DNA from: Loripinus fragilis
Lineage: Eukaryota > Mollusca > Bivalvia > Lucinida > Lucinidae
Length of the DNA: 64,000 bases
NCBI GenBank assembly: GCA_964019695.1
Contig: OZ026520.1
Span: 95,023,824-95,087,823, forward strand
Direction of reading: 5' to 3'
Shown: positions 34,969-46,629 of the stretch, one piece after another
Position numbering within the stretch: position 1 is the first letter of the stretch
Layout of the letters: each line of letters starts with the position of its first letter
Translations under genes and position numbers: made by a program
The notes under the pieces: generated by a model
The model's input: only the letters and a program-made list of their open reading frames with translations
Database searches by the model: none
Told to the model about the DNA's origin: nothing

Positions 34969-35284
34969 GAGGGTCTGGATGGGGGGAGGGGGGGGTCTCG
35001 TATTCACTATTCATTAAAAAATTTAGCCCATTATTCATCTCATTAAAATTTTGGGTTATTCATTAATACAAGACCAATTATTCATTAAGAGTAAGAAAGG
35101 TGGCAAAAAATCTGATTATTCACTATTCATTAATTTTTTCTTCAATCAGTCATTAAAAATATAGGATTATTCATTTTTATAGGCCCTCATTATTCACTAT
35201 TCATTAATTTTTTGGCTCATTATACACTTTTCATTATAAAATAAGGCCATTATTCACTAATCATTATACCCCATTCAGACCATC
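34969..35284 (-). mobile_element. ATTCATT-rich MITE, copy 2; TSD TTTTAT
   Basis: Ends GAGGGTCTGGATGGGG and CCCCATTCAGACCATC are inverted and flanked by a perfect 6-bp repeat TTTTAT (34963-34968, 35285-35290). The interior is built of TATTCACTATTCATT repeats. It is the inverted counterpart of 31294-31595. No ORF. Confidence 0.85.
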
Positions 35285-35522
35285 TTTTATATACTGAGGG
35301 GTTACAAGTCATAGTTTGAGAAACTATTATATTTTTCCTCTGAAGATGGATTTTATCTTAGCAAACAGCGCAGACCTTGATGAAATGCGGCATTTCATCT
35401 TGATTTTCAATGTTTGTCAAGGTACAGGTTTAGGAGTTTCCGAATATAAACCCTTAATGTGCCAATCGCAACAAAAGTCGTCTGCTTTCCTCGTCTGCTG
35501 AAATGTTTAAGAAGCCTCTATG

Positions 35523-35591
35523 GCAAACAGTGTGGACCCAGATCAGACTGCTCCTATAGGGAGCAGTCTGTTCTGGGTCCACGCTGTTTGC
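35523..35591. repeat. Palindrome with CCCAGATCAGACTGCTCC arms
   Basis: GCAAACAGTGTGGACCCAGA and its inverse TCTGGGTCCACGCTGTTTGC flank CAGACTGCTCC/GGAGCAGTCTG; near-perfect over 69 bases. Confidence 0.85.
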
Positions 35592-35854
35592 TTCTATACT
35601 TAATTCGTCAGTAAAATTAGGCAATTATTTGCAGCAGACGACTGCAGCAGACAACATTTTCAGATACATTTTTTTCTTGGCGCTTTAAGGATAAAAACGC
35701 AAGTATCTAAGATAAAATACGCAAGAGAACAGTATTATAACAAGTATGAATCAAAGTACAATTTGACCAGTACATATATGCTTTTTGGTACTTAAATATA
35801 TCGTTTCGACGAGCAGCTAAGACTCAGATGAGCCTGCCCAATTTATAAAACATG

Positions 35855-35945
35855 CATGGGCGGATCCAGAGGGGGACCCCCGCCTGTGGGAAATAACGAG
35901 TGGCTATAAGATACCTTAGAAATTTCGGTACGGGCCCCTCGAGGG
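35855..35945 (+). mobile_element. MITE-like end (CATGGGCGGATCCAGAGG)
   Basis: CATGGGCGGATCCAGAGGGG, followed by GGGACCCCCGCC and a GGGCCCCTCGAGGGAGG palindrome. Resembles the CATGCGCGGATCCAG family but no matching right end is found. Confidence 0.45.
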
Positions 35946-36008
35946 AGGTCCGTACGGCCCTATGTGAGATATGATGTCGAGGAATAAACGGGTTTGTTTA
36001 GTGTAAAT

Positions 36009-36630
36009 ACACTGACAGACTTTAAAAACGCAACACTTGGATAGTAGCTTTAATTTATGTCTCAAAAAAGAAGGCAGAACAATACTTTTGATTGTATGTT
36101 AAAGAGCATTCATTTGTAAGTACAACATGGAAAACTTGTCCAACTAAGATTAACTTAATGCATCAAAATGTAAACTTTTTGAGATAGGGGTCAACTTTTT
36201 AATGTGACCAAATGTCAGAATGAAAGATTCCCTAATTCTTTAAATCAAGAAACACTAGAAGCATCAAATTTGTATCATGGACTTTATTAGTCATCGAGGA
36301 ATCACTCTCATATTGATTGGAAGGTCTGTGATACAGCTTATTTGCGTATATGACGTTTATCTCGGTGTACCCTTTCATTCAATAGTTTAAAATCTCCTCT
36401 ACTTATAGTCCGTACAGAAATTCAGTGAACAGCGTTTTTCTTTTTTAAAATGTCTTTAATGATAAAATTTTGGACCAGAATTTTGCATAAACATATAATA
36501 AAACACCGCCTAATATACAATTGCATTTTTGAATATATATGATAGGAAAATAAGTCTGGAATCTCTTGTGAAATAAAATAACTTAGTCATTTTCGATTTA
36601 GAAAAATCCTTATTTTCCCTCAGTGTATTT
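36009..36630. mobile_element. Possible TIR element (AATACACTGA ends)
   Basis: AATACACTGACAGACTTTAA at the left and TCAGTGTATT at the right are inverted. The left end resembles the GGACTTTGAAAACGC ends of the element at 6311-7351. Only about 10 terminal bases match, so the pairing is weak. Confidence 0.35.
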
Positions 36631-36904
36631 CATATGGGTAACACGTGGTTTATACAGTTCAATGATTACCATGTTTACTTCCGTATATGATAAAGAAAAC
36701 GGTCACCAGCAGGATGACTCTTGGTATGTCTATATATTCACTGAAAATGCTTTGAAGAGACTGCACAAATTACAATTCTGTCTGAGTTATCATATTTCAC
36801 GATAATCAAATTTCGCATCTTGCTTTCTTACAATGTATATGTGTCATGGTTAAATGACACATATAGCAATCAGAACGCGCGCGACTGAGAAAACCTGTCC
36901 AGTG

Positions 36905-37120
36905 ATTTGTAACAATAAATGCCCAGACTAGCCTGCGCATCCACGCAGTCTCATCAGCAACTTTGTTATCTGCTTTTTGAGAAGAATCATCCCTAGAATT
37001 GCCTCGTGCGAAAAAAACTCAATTTTCTATCTAGCCTGTTTAGCCGAAGGGACTGGTTTGAGACTCGCTTTGTCGGAAACCAGGAAGACAGGTTTTCTCG
37101 CGTGGTGGCTCGACAGCTCT
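36905..37120 (+). repeat. Dispersed GATCAGCCTGCGC-type element, copy with GGTTTGAGACTCGC body
   Basis: CAGACTAGCCTGCGCATCCA with a near-inverse CGCAGTCTCATCAG, followed ~100 bp later by GGTTTGAGACTCGCTTTGTC and GAAGACAGGTTTTCTCGCG. The same two parts, in the same order, occur at 34028-34245. Confidence 0.6.
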
Positions 37121-37305
37121 AGGACAAATATTTCAAGTGCAACAGATAATAATATTAAAACAAATATAATGAGGAGGCTGTTCTTCAGATATATTAACGG
37201 GAATCACATTATTTGATTGCGCTCTACATCGTCTAATACACAAGTAATTCGTAACTACGGCCCACAGGGCCGGGGAACGGCGGGGGCTTTAATTTTCTGG
37301 CTACA

Positions 37306-37434
37306 GAGGCGAGTTCAATAATGCGAGTGCTCGCCGAGCGCTCGTTGATTGGTACCTATCTTTATTCATAATGTGTAAAGCCTGACACCAGTAAAACGAG
37401 CGCCCGAGAGCGCTCGCATTATTGAACTTGCCTC
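37306..37434. repeat. 129-bp inverted repeat, GAGCGCTCG-rich
   Basis: GAGGCGAGTTCAATAATGCG and the inverse at 37415-37434 (CGCATTATTGAACTTGCCTC) flank a loop; inner arms carry GAGCGCTCGTT and AACGAGCGC. Sits directly beside the MITE at 37445. Confidence 0.75.
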
Positions 37435-37444
37435 AGGTCTCTGG

Positions 37445-37998
37445 TATTACTTGACTTTTCGCTTTCTGTAAGGGCGGCAACTTTAATATTCATATCTGGG
37501 CGTGGTTCGGCTATTTCATCTGCTAAGGAAGGGAAATCAGGTTTTATTTATAATTTGATAAAGAGTCAATAAGCTTTTTGGCCCGCGCAAGCGTGCGTGC
37601 ATTTCATGAAAATCCTAACCGTATACACACTGAACTCACATTTATTAACCCTTAAAGCGCATTATCACAAAACGTATTTTTTTGTCGTCCACTAAACTAT
37701 TTGAAGCCTCATAGGTAAACAGTGTGGTCCCAGATCAGACTGCTTCTATAAGAGCAGTCTGATCTGGGTCCACAATGTTTGCCTCCCTGCTTATGTTAAA
37801 TAGACATTTTCAGATGCAGTTTTTTTGCTGGCGTTTTGAGGACTAAATAATGACTGAGGTGGTGGCACAAGATGATACAGTTACTTTTTAATAAAACCAC
37901 GCCTCCTTTTCAGCTTGTACCTATGCCTAAGGTTGACTAGTCCTAATTACGCATGCATAAGGGGCCGCCTTTACAGTAAGCGAAAAGTCAAGTAATGA
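37445..37998. mobile_element. MITE with ~33-bp terminal inverted repeats
   Basis: Left end TATTACTTGACTTTTCGCTT and the inverse of right end GCGAAAAGTCAAGTAATGA, continuing into CTGTAA.GGCGGC on both sides. Contains the hairpin at 37714-37783. No ORF and no clear TSD. Confidence 0.7.
37714..37783. repeat. AGTGTGG..CCAGATCAGACTGC palindrome
   Basis: Arms CCCAGATCAGACTGC and GCAGTCTGATCTGGG, with outer GTAAACAGTGTGG and CCACAATGTTTGC. Same family as 35523-35591 and, more distantly, 13850-13915. Confidence 0.8.
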
Positions 37999-37999
37999 C

Positions 38000-39135
38000 C
38001 TTGTACTAACAGCGCATTTGCCCGGCTTGTGCGTGGCTACAAATGAATGATGCACATAAATTCTTTTGTCTTTATGCACCAGTCATTTGTGAACAACCCC
38101 AGCTCAGAGGAATGTCGAGGACTTTGACTTTGCGTCTACAGTTCCCAATAGTAACCACCATACTGTGGGGGCAGCTAGCTGGCAAACCATGACAGATCTC
38201 CCCCGCAGTCAATTATTATACTGCAAAGCAATGTTTGTCTAGGTCTATCAAACCCCTACATTTCCTCCGCATTGTGGAGACAACGTAAAAGTAAAAACAC
38301 AGCACATTATATCCCCATCCTGCTCAGATGCTTGGAAGAAGCAGTGGATCCAAATGACTGGTGCTTTATTTATAGCCTATGATGCACTTCGCATGAACAT
38401 TTAGTTCTCAGCCACCCTAAAACATATTGACCCAAAACACAAAATATGACATCTGCTGATATATTGTTCAACCTATTTCCAAGCACATTCCCACCCCATC
38501 ACTAGTTTCTCTTTCCTACCTCAGCATTATTGTTGTTGGATGAGTCTTTTTTTCACTTGAGTCACACCTAACGGGTGAGCCCTGTGATTATTTTATCTTA
38601 TTACTTATAGTTGCCTGGAATTACGTTTTGGCATGCATGTTTTGCATTGTCTGGTGTCAACAAATCAGTATTTGGAACAAACAGATAGAAAGTTCAATTT
38701 ATTCAATAAAACAAGTTCGATTTTTTTTAAATCTGATGATCAGAGAAGGAGCAGAGAACACAGAAAATCAAGATTTTAAATTGAGGAACATGGAACACAG
38801 ATATTCATTTTAAAGGAACAAGCGGACGGGTACCCACTGGGAAGGCCTCAATATTTTCTCGTATGCCAAAATTCTGTGCGCCCAAACTATGGCCATAATT
38901 TGCATTTGATTTTGATATGATAAGAATCCCTTCTCCATACACGTTACTTCGTCTTATGAAACCGTATAATTATTCATCGATAGTAAACTAAAGGCAGTGG
39001 TCCGTACAAAGGTGCATTTAGGGTAAATTAAAAAATGCAGATGCTCAAATGAGGACAAATTCCATCATATCACAGCCCATTTGACAACACATTATGTAAC
39101 GAAAAAAATATCACCAATTAGGCGGTTCATATGTA
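38000..39135. other. No gene recognised
   Basis: No long ORF and no repeat arms identified. A 61-codon ORF at 38628-38813 has no recognisable features. Confidence 0.5.
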
Positions 39136-39279
39136 TTAAGAGCGATTCTCTGTAAATATGGAGCGAGTTATATAGGAACCATTTCACGCTCCGACTCGGA
39201 TTTTGATGAAACTTGCTGACAGTGTTAGTGGTCATGTAAAAACAAGAAATCAACTGTTAGTTCATCCAATTCAACCTCC

Positions 39280-41000
39280 GTTGCCATGGCAACAGCATCC
39301 AAAGATTTGGGCCAAAAAAGAAGCAAAAAACACATGAAAAATGACATTTTTACCATCAAACTACTCTAAAAATAGATTGTATCAATCACAAACATGGAAT
39401 TATTTTGAACAAACAGACTTAATATAACTGAATAAGCTAATGGTAGCAGCCTTACGAAAAAGCTTAGATATACTTATCTTTCACTGAAAGTGGGTGGGGT
39501 AAGTAGGACCGGAAAATAATGCTTTTCTGGCATTTTCACGCAAACACGAGAACTTTGCGCGGCTACTTTCACATACACTCATGTTAATATATAATAACCC
39601 AGGGTATGAAATTTTATAATATGAAAGAAAATGTTTGGGAAGTTACCATCTTCTTGTCGTTACCATAGTAACAAATGTTTCCCTGTAGAAAAACTAAAAA
39701 AGATAAATATTGCATAAACAATTGATTTATTGCTATATTACAGTAATATAGTCTTTTGTAAATAAAATATTTTCATTACTTATACATCTCTTTTATATAT
39801 GCCATTAACGTTTACTACAGATAAGCTATTTTTAGACTTTTAAGGGCATCATAAGGGGTAAAAATGATGAATTTTTAAATAAAAACCAACACATTTGGCT
39901 AATTTGCCCTTCCAATACCCTCAAAATTGCTATCATTTATCACCAATGTGCGATATTTGTGAAAACATAGACTTAGATTAAAGAAATAAGATCAATGCAT
40001 TCTAATTAACTTATCTAAACAAGCTTATTTATAAGGAAAAGTGGGTGGGGTAAGTAGGACCTAAAAACATGCCTTTTAGGCATTTTTAAACACAATCAAC
40101 AACCTAAATCATGCATTTAAACATATATGCATGGTTATACATATTAGAGAAGGATATATAGTTTTTATTAAATGAAAAACATGCTTCAGAAGTAATCAGC
40201 TTCTGTTCGTAACCATGGCAACATAAGTTTCACTGTAGGATAACTGTAAAATGACTTTATTGCACAATGGTATTAATTTATTGTTAAAAGAAAGGATAGT
40301 ATCTATTATAAATCTCTTTATATAATTACTTAATCACATTTCTTATAAATAACAATTAAATAGCCAATAGGAAAGCTGCCTTTGAATTTTTAATGTAATT
40401 TTAGTGTTAAAATTAAAAATTCTGACCCAAAAGTTAGGCAAACTTGCCTTCTCACTTGTATTGAAATCCCCTATCGTTTTCATAACTAACACGGTTTGTG
40501 TCAGAAAATGCAAACTTTTATTTCAATAGATGGAAATAATTCAATACAGCAGCCTTATTAAATTGCTACAATATACGTATCTTGCATGAGAAGTGGGTGG
40601 GGTAAGTAGGACCCTCGAATTCTCTTAATCATGCAGCAATCTCCCAAAGAAGGAAGTGTTTCACACATGGTCTCAGATTTTGTAAGAAAATCATGACACT
40701 TTATGTATTTTGGTAAAATCAACCACATTTATGTATGTTCAGCTGTTGATTTTTAGGTTGTCATGGCGACATCTTTCAAATATTTTGGCATAAAATCAAT
40801 CTAAATTCCTTTAAATTTAGATATTATACGTTCTACCAGGGCCAGAGCTATAAATAGAAAAAACTTACAACCCCTCTATTTAAATAACTACCCAATTACC
40901 AATAAAATTGACTTCATTGCTTTAAAACAGAAAAATATGGATACTATCAGGTACTCTTCACACTGAGTCTATGGTTAAACAAAAGTTAAACACCCTCGTG
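39280..41000 (+). repeat. Left arm tandem array, ~552-bp units
   Basis: The motif GTGGGTGGGGTAAGTAGGAC recurs exactly at 39490, 40041 and 40593. Between copies lie the X-box-like palindromes at 39659-39672, 40209-40222 and 40757-40770 and AT-rich text. Unit identity outside the two motifs is low, so the array is old or the motifs are selectively kept. Confidence 0.75.
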
Positions 41001-41360
41001 TTCTTTGCGACATATTTACATACATGTATGCATGCAGAACCTGATAGATCTACTTTTCTCATTATTTTGCAAATTATCGTACATGTTTAAATGGTAACTG
41101 ACAGTTGGTTCTGCATGCAGCTTATACCATAAATACCTTTTCTGCTAACCCTTTTCATTCTAAAACATATCATGGTACTTATAAAAGTACTAGAAAAACC
41201 GAAAATTATGGGAAAGTCTTAAGATTCCAGTCTGAAAATGGATAAAATATACATATTATATTGTCAAGCTTGTATCAGTATTGATTGTTTACAAACAGTC
41301 TTTAAAAATGTAGTTTTAAATGCAAATACAACAGTATTTCAGTAAAGCCAAGTCTTGAGC

Positions 41361-41415
<55 letters not shown>
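41361..41415 (+). repeat. (GA)n microsatellite
   Basis: About 27 GA repeats ending in GAAAGCGAGG, near the centre of the giant inverted repeat. Confidence 0.95.
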
Positions 41416-41420
<5 letters not shown>

Positions 41421-42101
41421 GGTAGCAATCTGCTCTCTCATATCATGCAATAATTATAACTATGAGGAAGGTACTATAACTTTGATTATTACCAGCTAGC
41501 AAAAAGTTAAAAATCCCTATTAAGTATTTGAGACGATCCATTTTTTAGTTTGTAACAGCCTTTTAGTCTCTTATTATCCTACCAACACAAATATAATAAT
41601 GTACAATTATTGGTTGAGTTAATCTAACTCGAACTATTTAGAATTTCACGAAAATCCACCAGAGTTATTGGTTTTATAGTGAAAAACTACTTCTGAGACG
41701 ACCCTTTTTAGCGGATTAAAATGAACTGTTGTGATCATAGGATGTCCGTCGTCGTCAGTCAACATTTGCTTTAAACCACATCTCCTAAACCTCTAGGTGG
41801 AATGTCGCCAAGCTACACATGAATAATCTTTGGTGGTCTTCTTTTTAAGCTGTTCAAAAATTCAATTCCAGGCAGAAAGCTGGTTGCCATAGCAACCAAA
41901 AGAAAAAAAAAGATTAAAAATCTTGTCCAAAACTACTGGTCAAATTTGATAATAATTTGGCACAAATGGTCCGTTGCTGATTCTCCTCCAAGGTTGTTCA
42001 TATTATTTAAATTGATGAAAAAACCTGGCCGCCATGGGGCTAGGGCTGTTTTTCCTATTAATGTATAGGAAACCTTCAAACAAGTCTTCTTGTCCAAAAT
42101 A

Positions 42102-42171
42102 GTGAGTATGATCAGGAAATACCACCATCACAAACTGCAGACAAACCCGTGGCATCGTGAGAAATACTAAC
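42102..42171 (-). mobile_element. Short Naiad F2 tail fragment
   Basis: AGTGAGTATGATCAGGAAAT, then ACAAACTGCAGACAAACC and GTGGCATCGTGAGAAATA: the last ~68 bp of the F2 tail only. It lies within the Helitron-like element, so it is a later, severely 5'-truncated insertion. Confidence 0.8.
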
Positions 42172-42504
42172 AGAAGGATTTGAAAATGATTTGGAATAAA
42201 TGATCATTGGGCGACGCACTGCCAAAAATGTCCAAATATTTTGATTGGTTGAAAAACATGGCCCCCAGGGGATGAGACCACTTTTTTCCTATGTAAATAT
42301 AGGGGTAACGTCTTTAAAAATCTTCTTGTCAAAATCAACTTGGTCGATTGAAAATAATTCAACACTTATGGTCATTGAGTGACTATCTACCAAGATTGTT
42401 CACATTTTTATCGGTTGAAAAAACAGGACTGCCAGGGGTGGAGTCTGTTTTCTTATATGGAAAAAATTGCTACAAATCTTCTTGTCAAAATACTACTTGG
42501 TCAA

Positions 42505-42612
42505 ATTGTTTCAGGAATATCATCAAAGTGTCAAACAGCTTAGATCCAAACAGCTTTGGTCCAAACTGTTTGCAAATGTTATCAGTAGAAAAGACACTAG
42601 CAAGAGTTAAAG
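42505..42612. repeat. Hairpin element C, copy 2
   Basis: TTTCAGGAATATCATCAAAG, arms AAACAGCTTAGATCC and GGTCCAAACTGTTTGC, then AAAGACACTAGCAAGAGTTA. Same order as at 9870-10017. Confidence 0.6.
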
Positions 42613-42749
42613 ATCATGTCAAAATTTTCTGGGCTATTTGAAAAAAAATTAGCACATATGATCCTTAGTGCCCCTCTACCATGATTGTTCAAACTATGTA
42701 AATCTATCACAAATGGCCACCAAGGTCATTTGCATGGCTGTTTGTCTGT

Positions 42750-43799
42750 GAGTCAGTAGATGCAACTGTTATTGAATCCTGGTTTATATGACACATTTAA
42801 AGGTTTACATTCTGTTACTTTAACCAACATAAAAGCTGGATTTGGGTAGGTGCTTTTCTTTCCCTCTACCATATAAACAGTCATTCTCAGGTGAGCCCCC
42901 AGGGCCCAAAGGTCAACCTGTATTAAGATGTAATATTTTAGTAGCGTATGTAACTGTAGGCCTTATATCTTATTTTTTTTCTATCTCTCTATGGAACATT
43001 TTTTTTTAAAATATGACTAGATTATCCTTTTTGGTTACAATCCAGGTAATAGATAGAAAAACAAAATAACTTTTGCAACCACCCCTTTAAATCTCTTTCA
43101 ATTTTTATTTGATTGCCGTGGCCATCTAGTATAGATTTTGATAACTAAATGATCATATACTGTGTTACTCTAGTGTTTACTGAATCCTTTATAAACCCGA
43201 GAGTTAAAACTAAACTTCAACTTTTGAAACATCCCCACCATTTTCATACAATGGTCACTTCCAATTTTTATTCGCTATTCCCCCAGAAGATGATCATACA
43301 CAGAAAACCAACTGAAAGTCAATAAATTCTCCATGGCAGTCTAATTTTTTATTCATTTCATTTTTTGAAACAAATTTTACTGGTTTTTTATTATTCTAAA
43401 TATTTTCAGAAATAGCTACTTATAAAAGAACTCCTTTCATCTGATAACGATTTTTAGTGTAGATATCTTTTAATCTTTCATGATTAAGAAGTCCTCACTA
43501 ACACAGTATATAGTTACATATATTGGATAAGTCAATCTTACTGGTACACAAAATGCATCAAAGGTTATATACATGCATGTAATATAGGGGCTTTCAATTT
43601 TATATTTTAGCTGAAAATGAGAAGTTTCATAAAAAATCTAACATTCATTCATTTAGCTAGGGTTTATATTTCTAAAATTTACTGATTTTTTTGTCAATAA
43701 CTTCGTCTTTTCCATTGACCTAAATGCTTAAAATATGCTTTTCTTATGGTACATTTGAGACGTCCACTAATTTCCCCTATCGTGGGGTTGTTAACATAT
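42750..43799. other. Centre of the giant inverted repeat, no gene seen
   Basis: AT-rich text without recognisable ORF; a transposase gene might be expected here but none is visible. Confidence 0.5.
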
Positions 43800-46180
43800 G
43801 TTTAGACTTAATCGGTCAAAAGGCTTTCTTCCTTACTTACTTGATAAATGTAACAGTAGGAGTCCGGTTTTTGCAATGAAATTGATTCAAGTGTCCAAAA
43901 ACATGTTTTGATAAAATATACCTTATTTACCCCCTTTTGAGCCCCTTCCCTAACCCTAGATTGAATCAACCCCATATGTCTATTTTCTAAACTGCTAGCT
44001 ATTAGTCCAATGTCCAAAATATATTTTAATGACATTTGTATGCTACACATATACAAGTTAGGTTTTTTCGATTAAAAATTAGCATTTCACCTACATAAAC
44101 CTTTAAAGCGGCTATTATCAAGTCCAGTTTAGGGCCTCTCACCACAGATTTGTCAGCAAATTAACATGTGTGTATCGTTTTAACATTTTACTTTATTATT
44201 GTGCCAGATTTTTTTATGTTTTTTAATACAAAAAAGACCTTCATACTGTTGTTGTCCATTTTGGCTTTTTGAAATGGATGCATCATAGTTGCCATGGTTA
44301 TGGTAAGATGATGGTTACTTCCTAAAAAAAAAATTTCAATGTATTATATACCATATTTAGCTTGGTCTTACTAAAGTTTGTAAACCTTTCCAAGAAACCC
44401 AGACTTGCAACAATATGCTTTCAAGAATGTCGAAAACTGCCATATTTTAGTACATTGTTACCCCACCCACTTTTTTACAACATTGCTATATGACAGAAAA
44501 AAACAAAATTATTAACCATACCATCCTTGTATTCACATGGAGCAATACTGCCTGGTACAAGTCAACCTAAGGTCAAAATGTTTCATTCTAAAAGTTGCAT
44601 TTGGCAATGTATGTCTATTTTAAGTGATTTTCTGGCACTATTTAGTCAAAAAGTTTGACACCACATTTACTCCCCTTTGAGCCCCTTTTCGACCCCTCAA
44701 TTGAGACAACGCCCTATATTTATTTTTCATTAAAAAAGCTAGCTTTAAGATCAATGACTTGAAAATATTTTAATGTAATTTCTACGCCACTTATACATGA
44801 GTTTGGCATTTTTTACAAAATAGTTTGGTTTTTTTTGCCTACAGAGACCTCTAAAAGGGCTTTTATCAGGTCCCTTTTAGGCCTTGCACCCATTTATATA
44901 TCAAAAAGCAAAATATAAGTATAATTTAAACATTTAATTGTTCATTGTGTCAGATGTCTTCATGTTCTGCAATACAAAAACGCATAAGAAGCTGCATTTG
45001 TCCATTTTGGCTTTTTGAGACGGTGGCACCAGAGTTACCATAGTAAAGATAAGAAGGTGGTAACTTCCTTAACATATTTTTTCAGTTTATTACAGACCAT
45101 ATTTAGCTTGGTCTTTCTAAAGTGTGCAAGCCTTTCCAAGTAGCCCCAACTTGCAACAATATGGTTTCAAAAATGTCGAAAAACCAGCATATTTTAGTAC
45201 ATTGTTACCCCACCCACACTTTTGCAACCATTGTTAATTGATGGAATTACCAAAATTATTAACCATACATTCATTGTATTCACATTGTGAAATACTGCTA
45301 AGTACAAGTAATCACAAGGTCAAAAATTATTCATTCTAAAATTTGCATTTGCACAATGTATGTCTATTTTTACTGATTTTCGGACACTTTTTGGTCAAAA
45401 AATTTGAAGCCTTATTTACCCACTGTTGAACCCCTTTTGGACCCCTATATTGAGATAACACCCTATATTTTCTTTTATTAAATGCTAGCTTTAAGATCAA
45501 TGACTTGAAAATATTATTATGTTATTTCTACACTACTTATACATGAGTTTTGCATTTTTTATTTAAAAAAATAGCGTTTTTCTCCTATGTAGACCTCTAA
45601 AAGGGCTATTATCAGGTCCCTTTTAGGGCCTTTCACCACTAATTTGTCATAAAAACAAAATATAAGTATTATTTAAACATTTAATTGTTGATTGTGTCAG
45701 ATGCCTTCAGGTTCTGCAATACAAAAACGCCTTACAAGCTGCATTTGCACATTTTAGCTTTTCAAGACGGTAGCATCATAGTTGCCATGGTTACGGTAAG
45801 AAGACTGTAACTTCCCAAACATTTTTTTCCAATTCATTAAATATCATATCTAGCTTTGTCTTACTAAACCATGTACACTTTTCCGAGTAACCGCGGCTTG
45901 CAACAATATGAGTTCAAAAATGTCAAAAAACGACAAATTTGAGAACCTTGTTACCCCACCCACTTTTCAGACACAATTGCTACAAGACAGAAATACCAAA
46001 TCTAATTCCAAGCCCTCCCTAAATTAACATAAAGCAATACTGTGGAGTACAAGTTTACACAAGTTCAAAACGTACTTATTCTAGAAGTTGCAACTGTGCA
46101 ATTCATGTCTATTTTCAGTGATTTTTGGGCACTTTTTGGCCAAAAACTTTGGATTCGGTTACCATGGCAACGGAAGTAAA
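43800..46180 (-). repeat. Right arm tandem array, ~745-bp units
   Basis: GTTACCCCACCCAC occurs at 44457, 45204 and 45950 (inverse of the left-arm motif). Each unit also holds TTTGAGCCCCTT or similar, AGACCTCTAAAAGGGC, TTTTGGCTTTTTGA and an X-box-like GTTGCCATGGTTA. Units match each other better than the left units do. Confidence 0.8.
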
Positions 46181-46629
46181 ATTTAAAGAATTAAGCATGA
46201 ATTATTTCGTTTTGGGTGAAAACAACCAAGTACAGAAGGTTTCGTTGAAATCTGAGACTATGCGTGAAAAAATTTGCTCCATATTTTCAGAGAATGGCTC
46301 TTAAATTCTGGTGGTCATTGTGCGATCAGTCCGCACATAACGAAATAAACGCAAAAAAGCGTTGTTCACTGAATTCCTGTACGCACATTAAGAAATGTTT
46401 AAATGGCTAAATTCATACGGAGCAAAAAACGTCGTCAAGTTTAGTTGTACATTTAAAACTAAAGTGTTTGCCGAAGAAGCCAACTCAGAATGACATCACC
46501 GAAGCAAAGAAATTTTACATACAGCTGTTATTTGGAAGCTTTATAGGGAAGTTAGTGTTACGTAATTAAAGTCCGTCAGTATACTTGTATTTGTTGATCA
46601 CAGTTAACTCTACAGCAATAAGAACTCTA

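Larger units (their letters stand above)
41708..42745 (-). mobile_element. Helitron-like element inserted in the giant inverted repeat
   Basis: Read on the minus strand it ends GACGACGGACATCCTATGAT then CGCTAA, like the end of 53709-54434. It contains tandem-like segments around TGGCCGCCATGGGG and AATCTTCTTGTCAAAA. It interrupts the two arms near their midpoint. Boundaries on the right are soft. Confidence 0.4.
39140..46300. mobile_element. 7.16-kb TTAA-flanked giant inverted repeat (foldback/Kolobok-like)
   Basis: Ends GAGCGATTCTCTGTAAATAT (left) and the inverse of GAGCCATTCTCTGAAAATAT (right), both touching TTAA (39136-39139 and 46301-46304), which would be the target duplication of a piggyBac or Kolobok-type transposase. 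Homology between the arms continues inward, e.g. TCCGTTGCCATGGCAACAGC with the inverse of the text at 46158-46175. Each arm is a tandem array: left units ~552 bp (39490, 40041, 40593), right units ~745 bp (43921, 44661, 45411). No transposase ORF is seen, so it is non-autonomous. The centre holds a (GA)n tract and a Helitron-like insertion. Confidence 0.75.
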
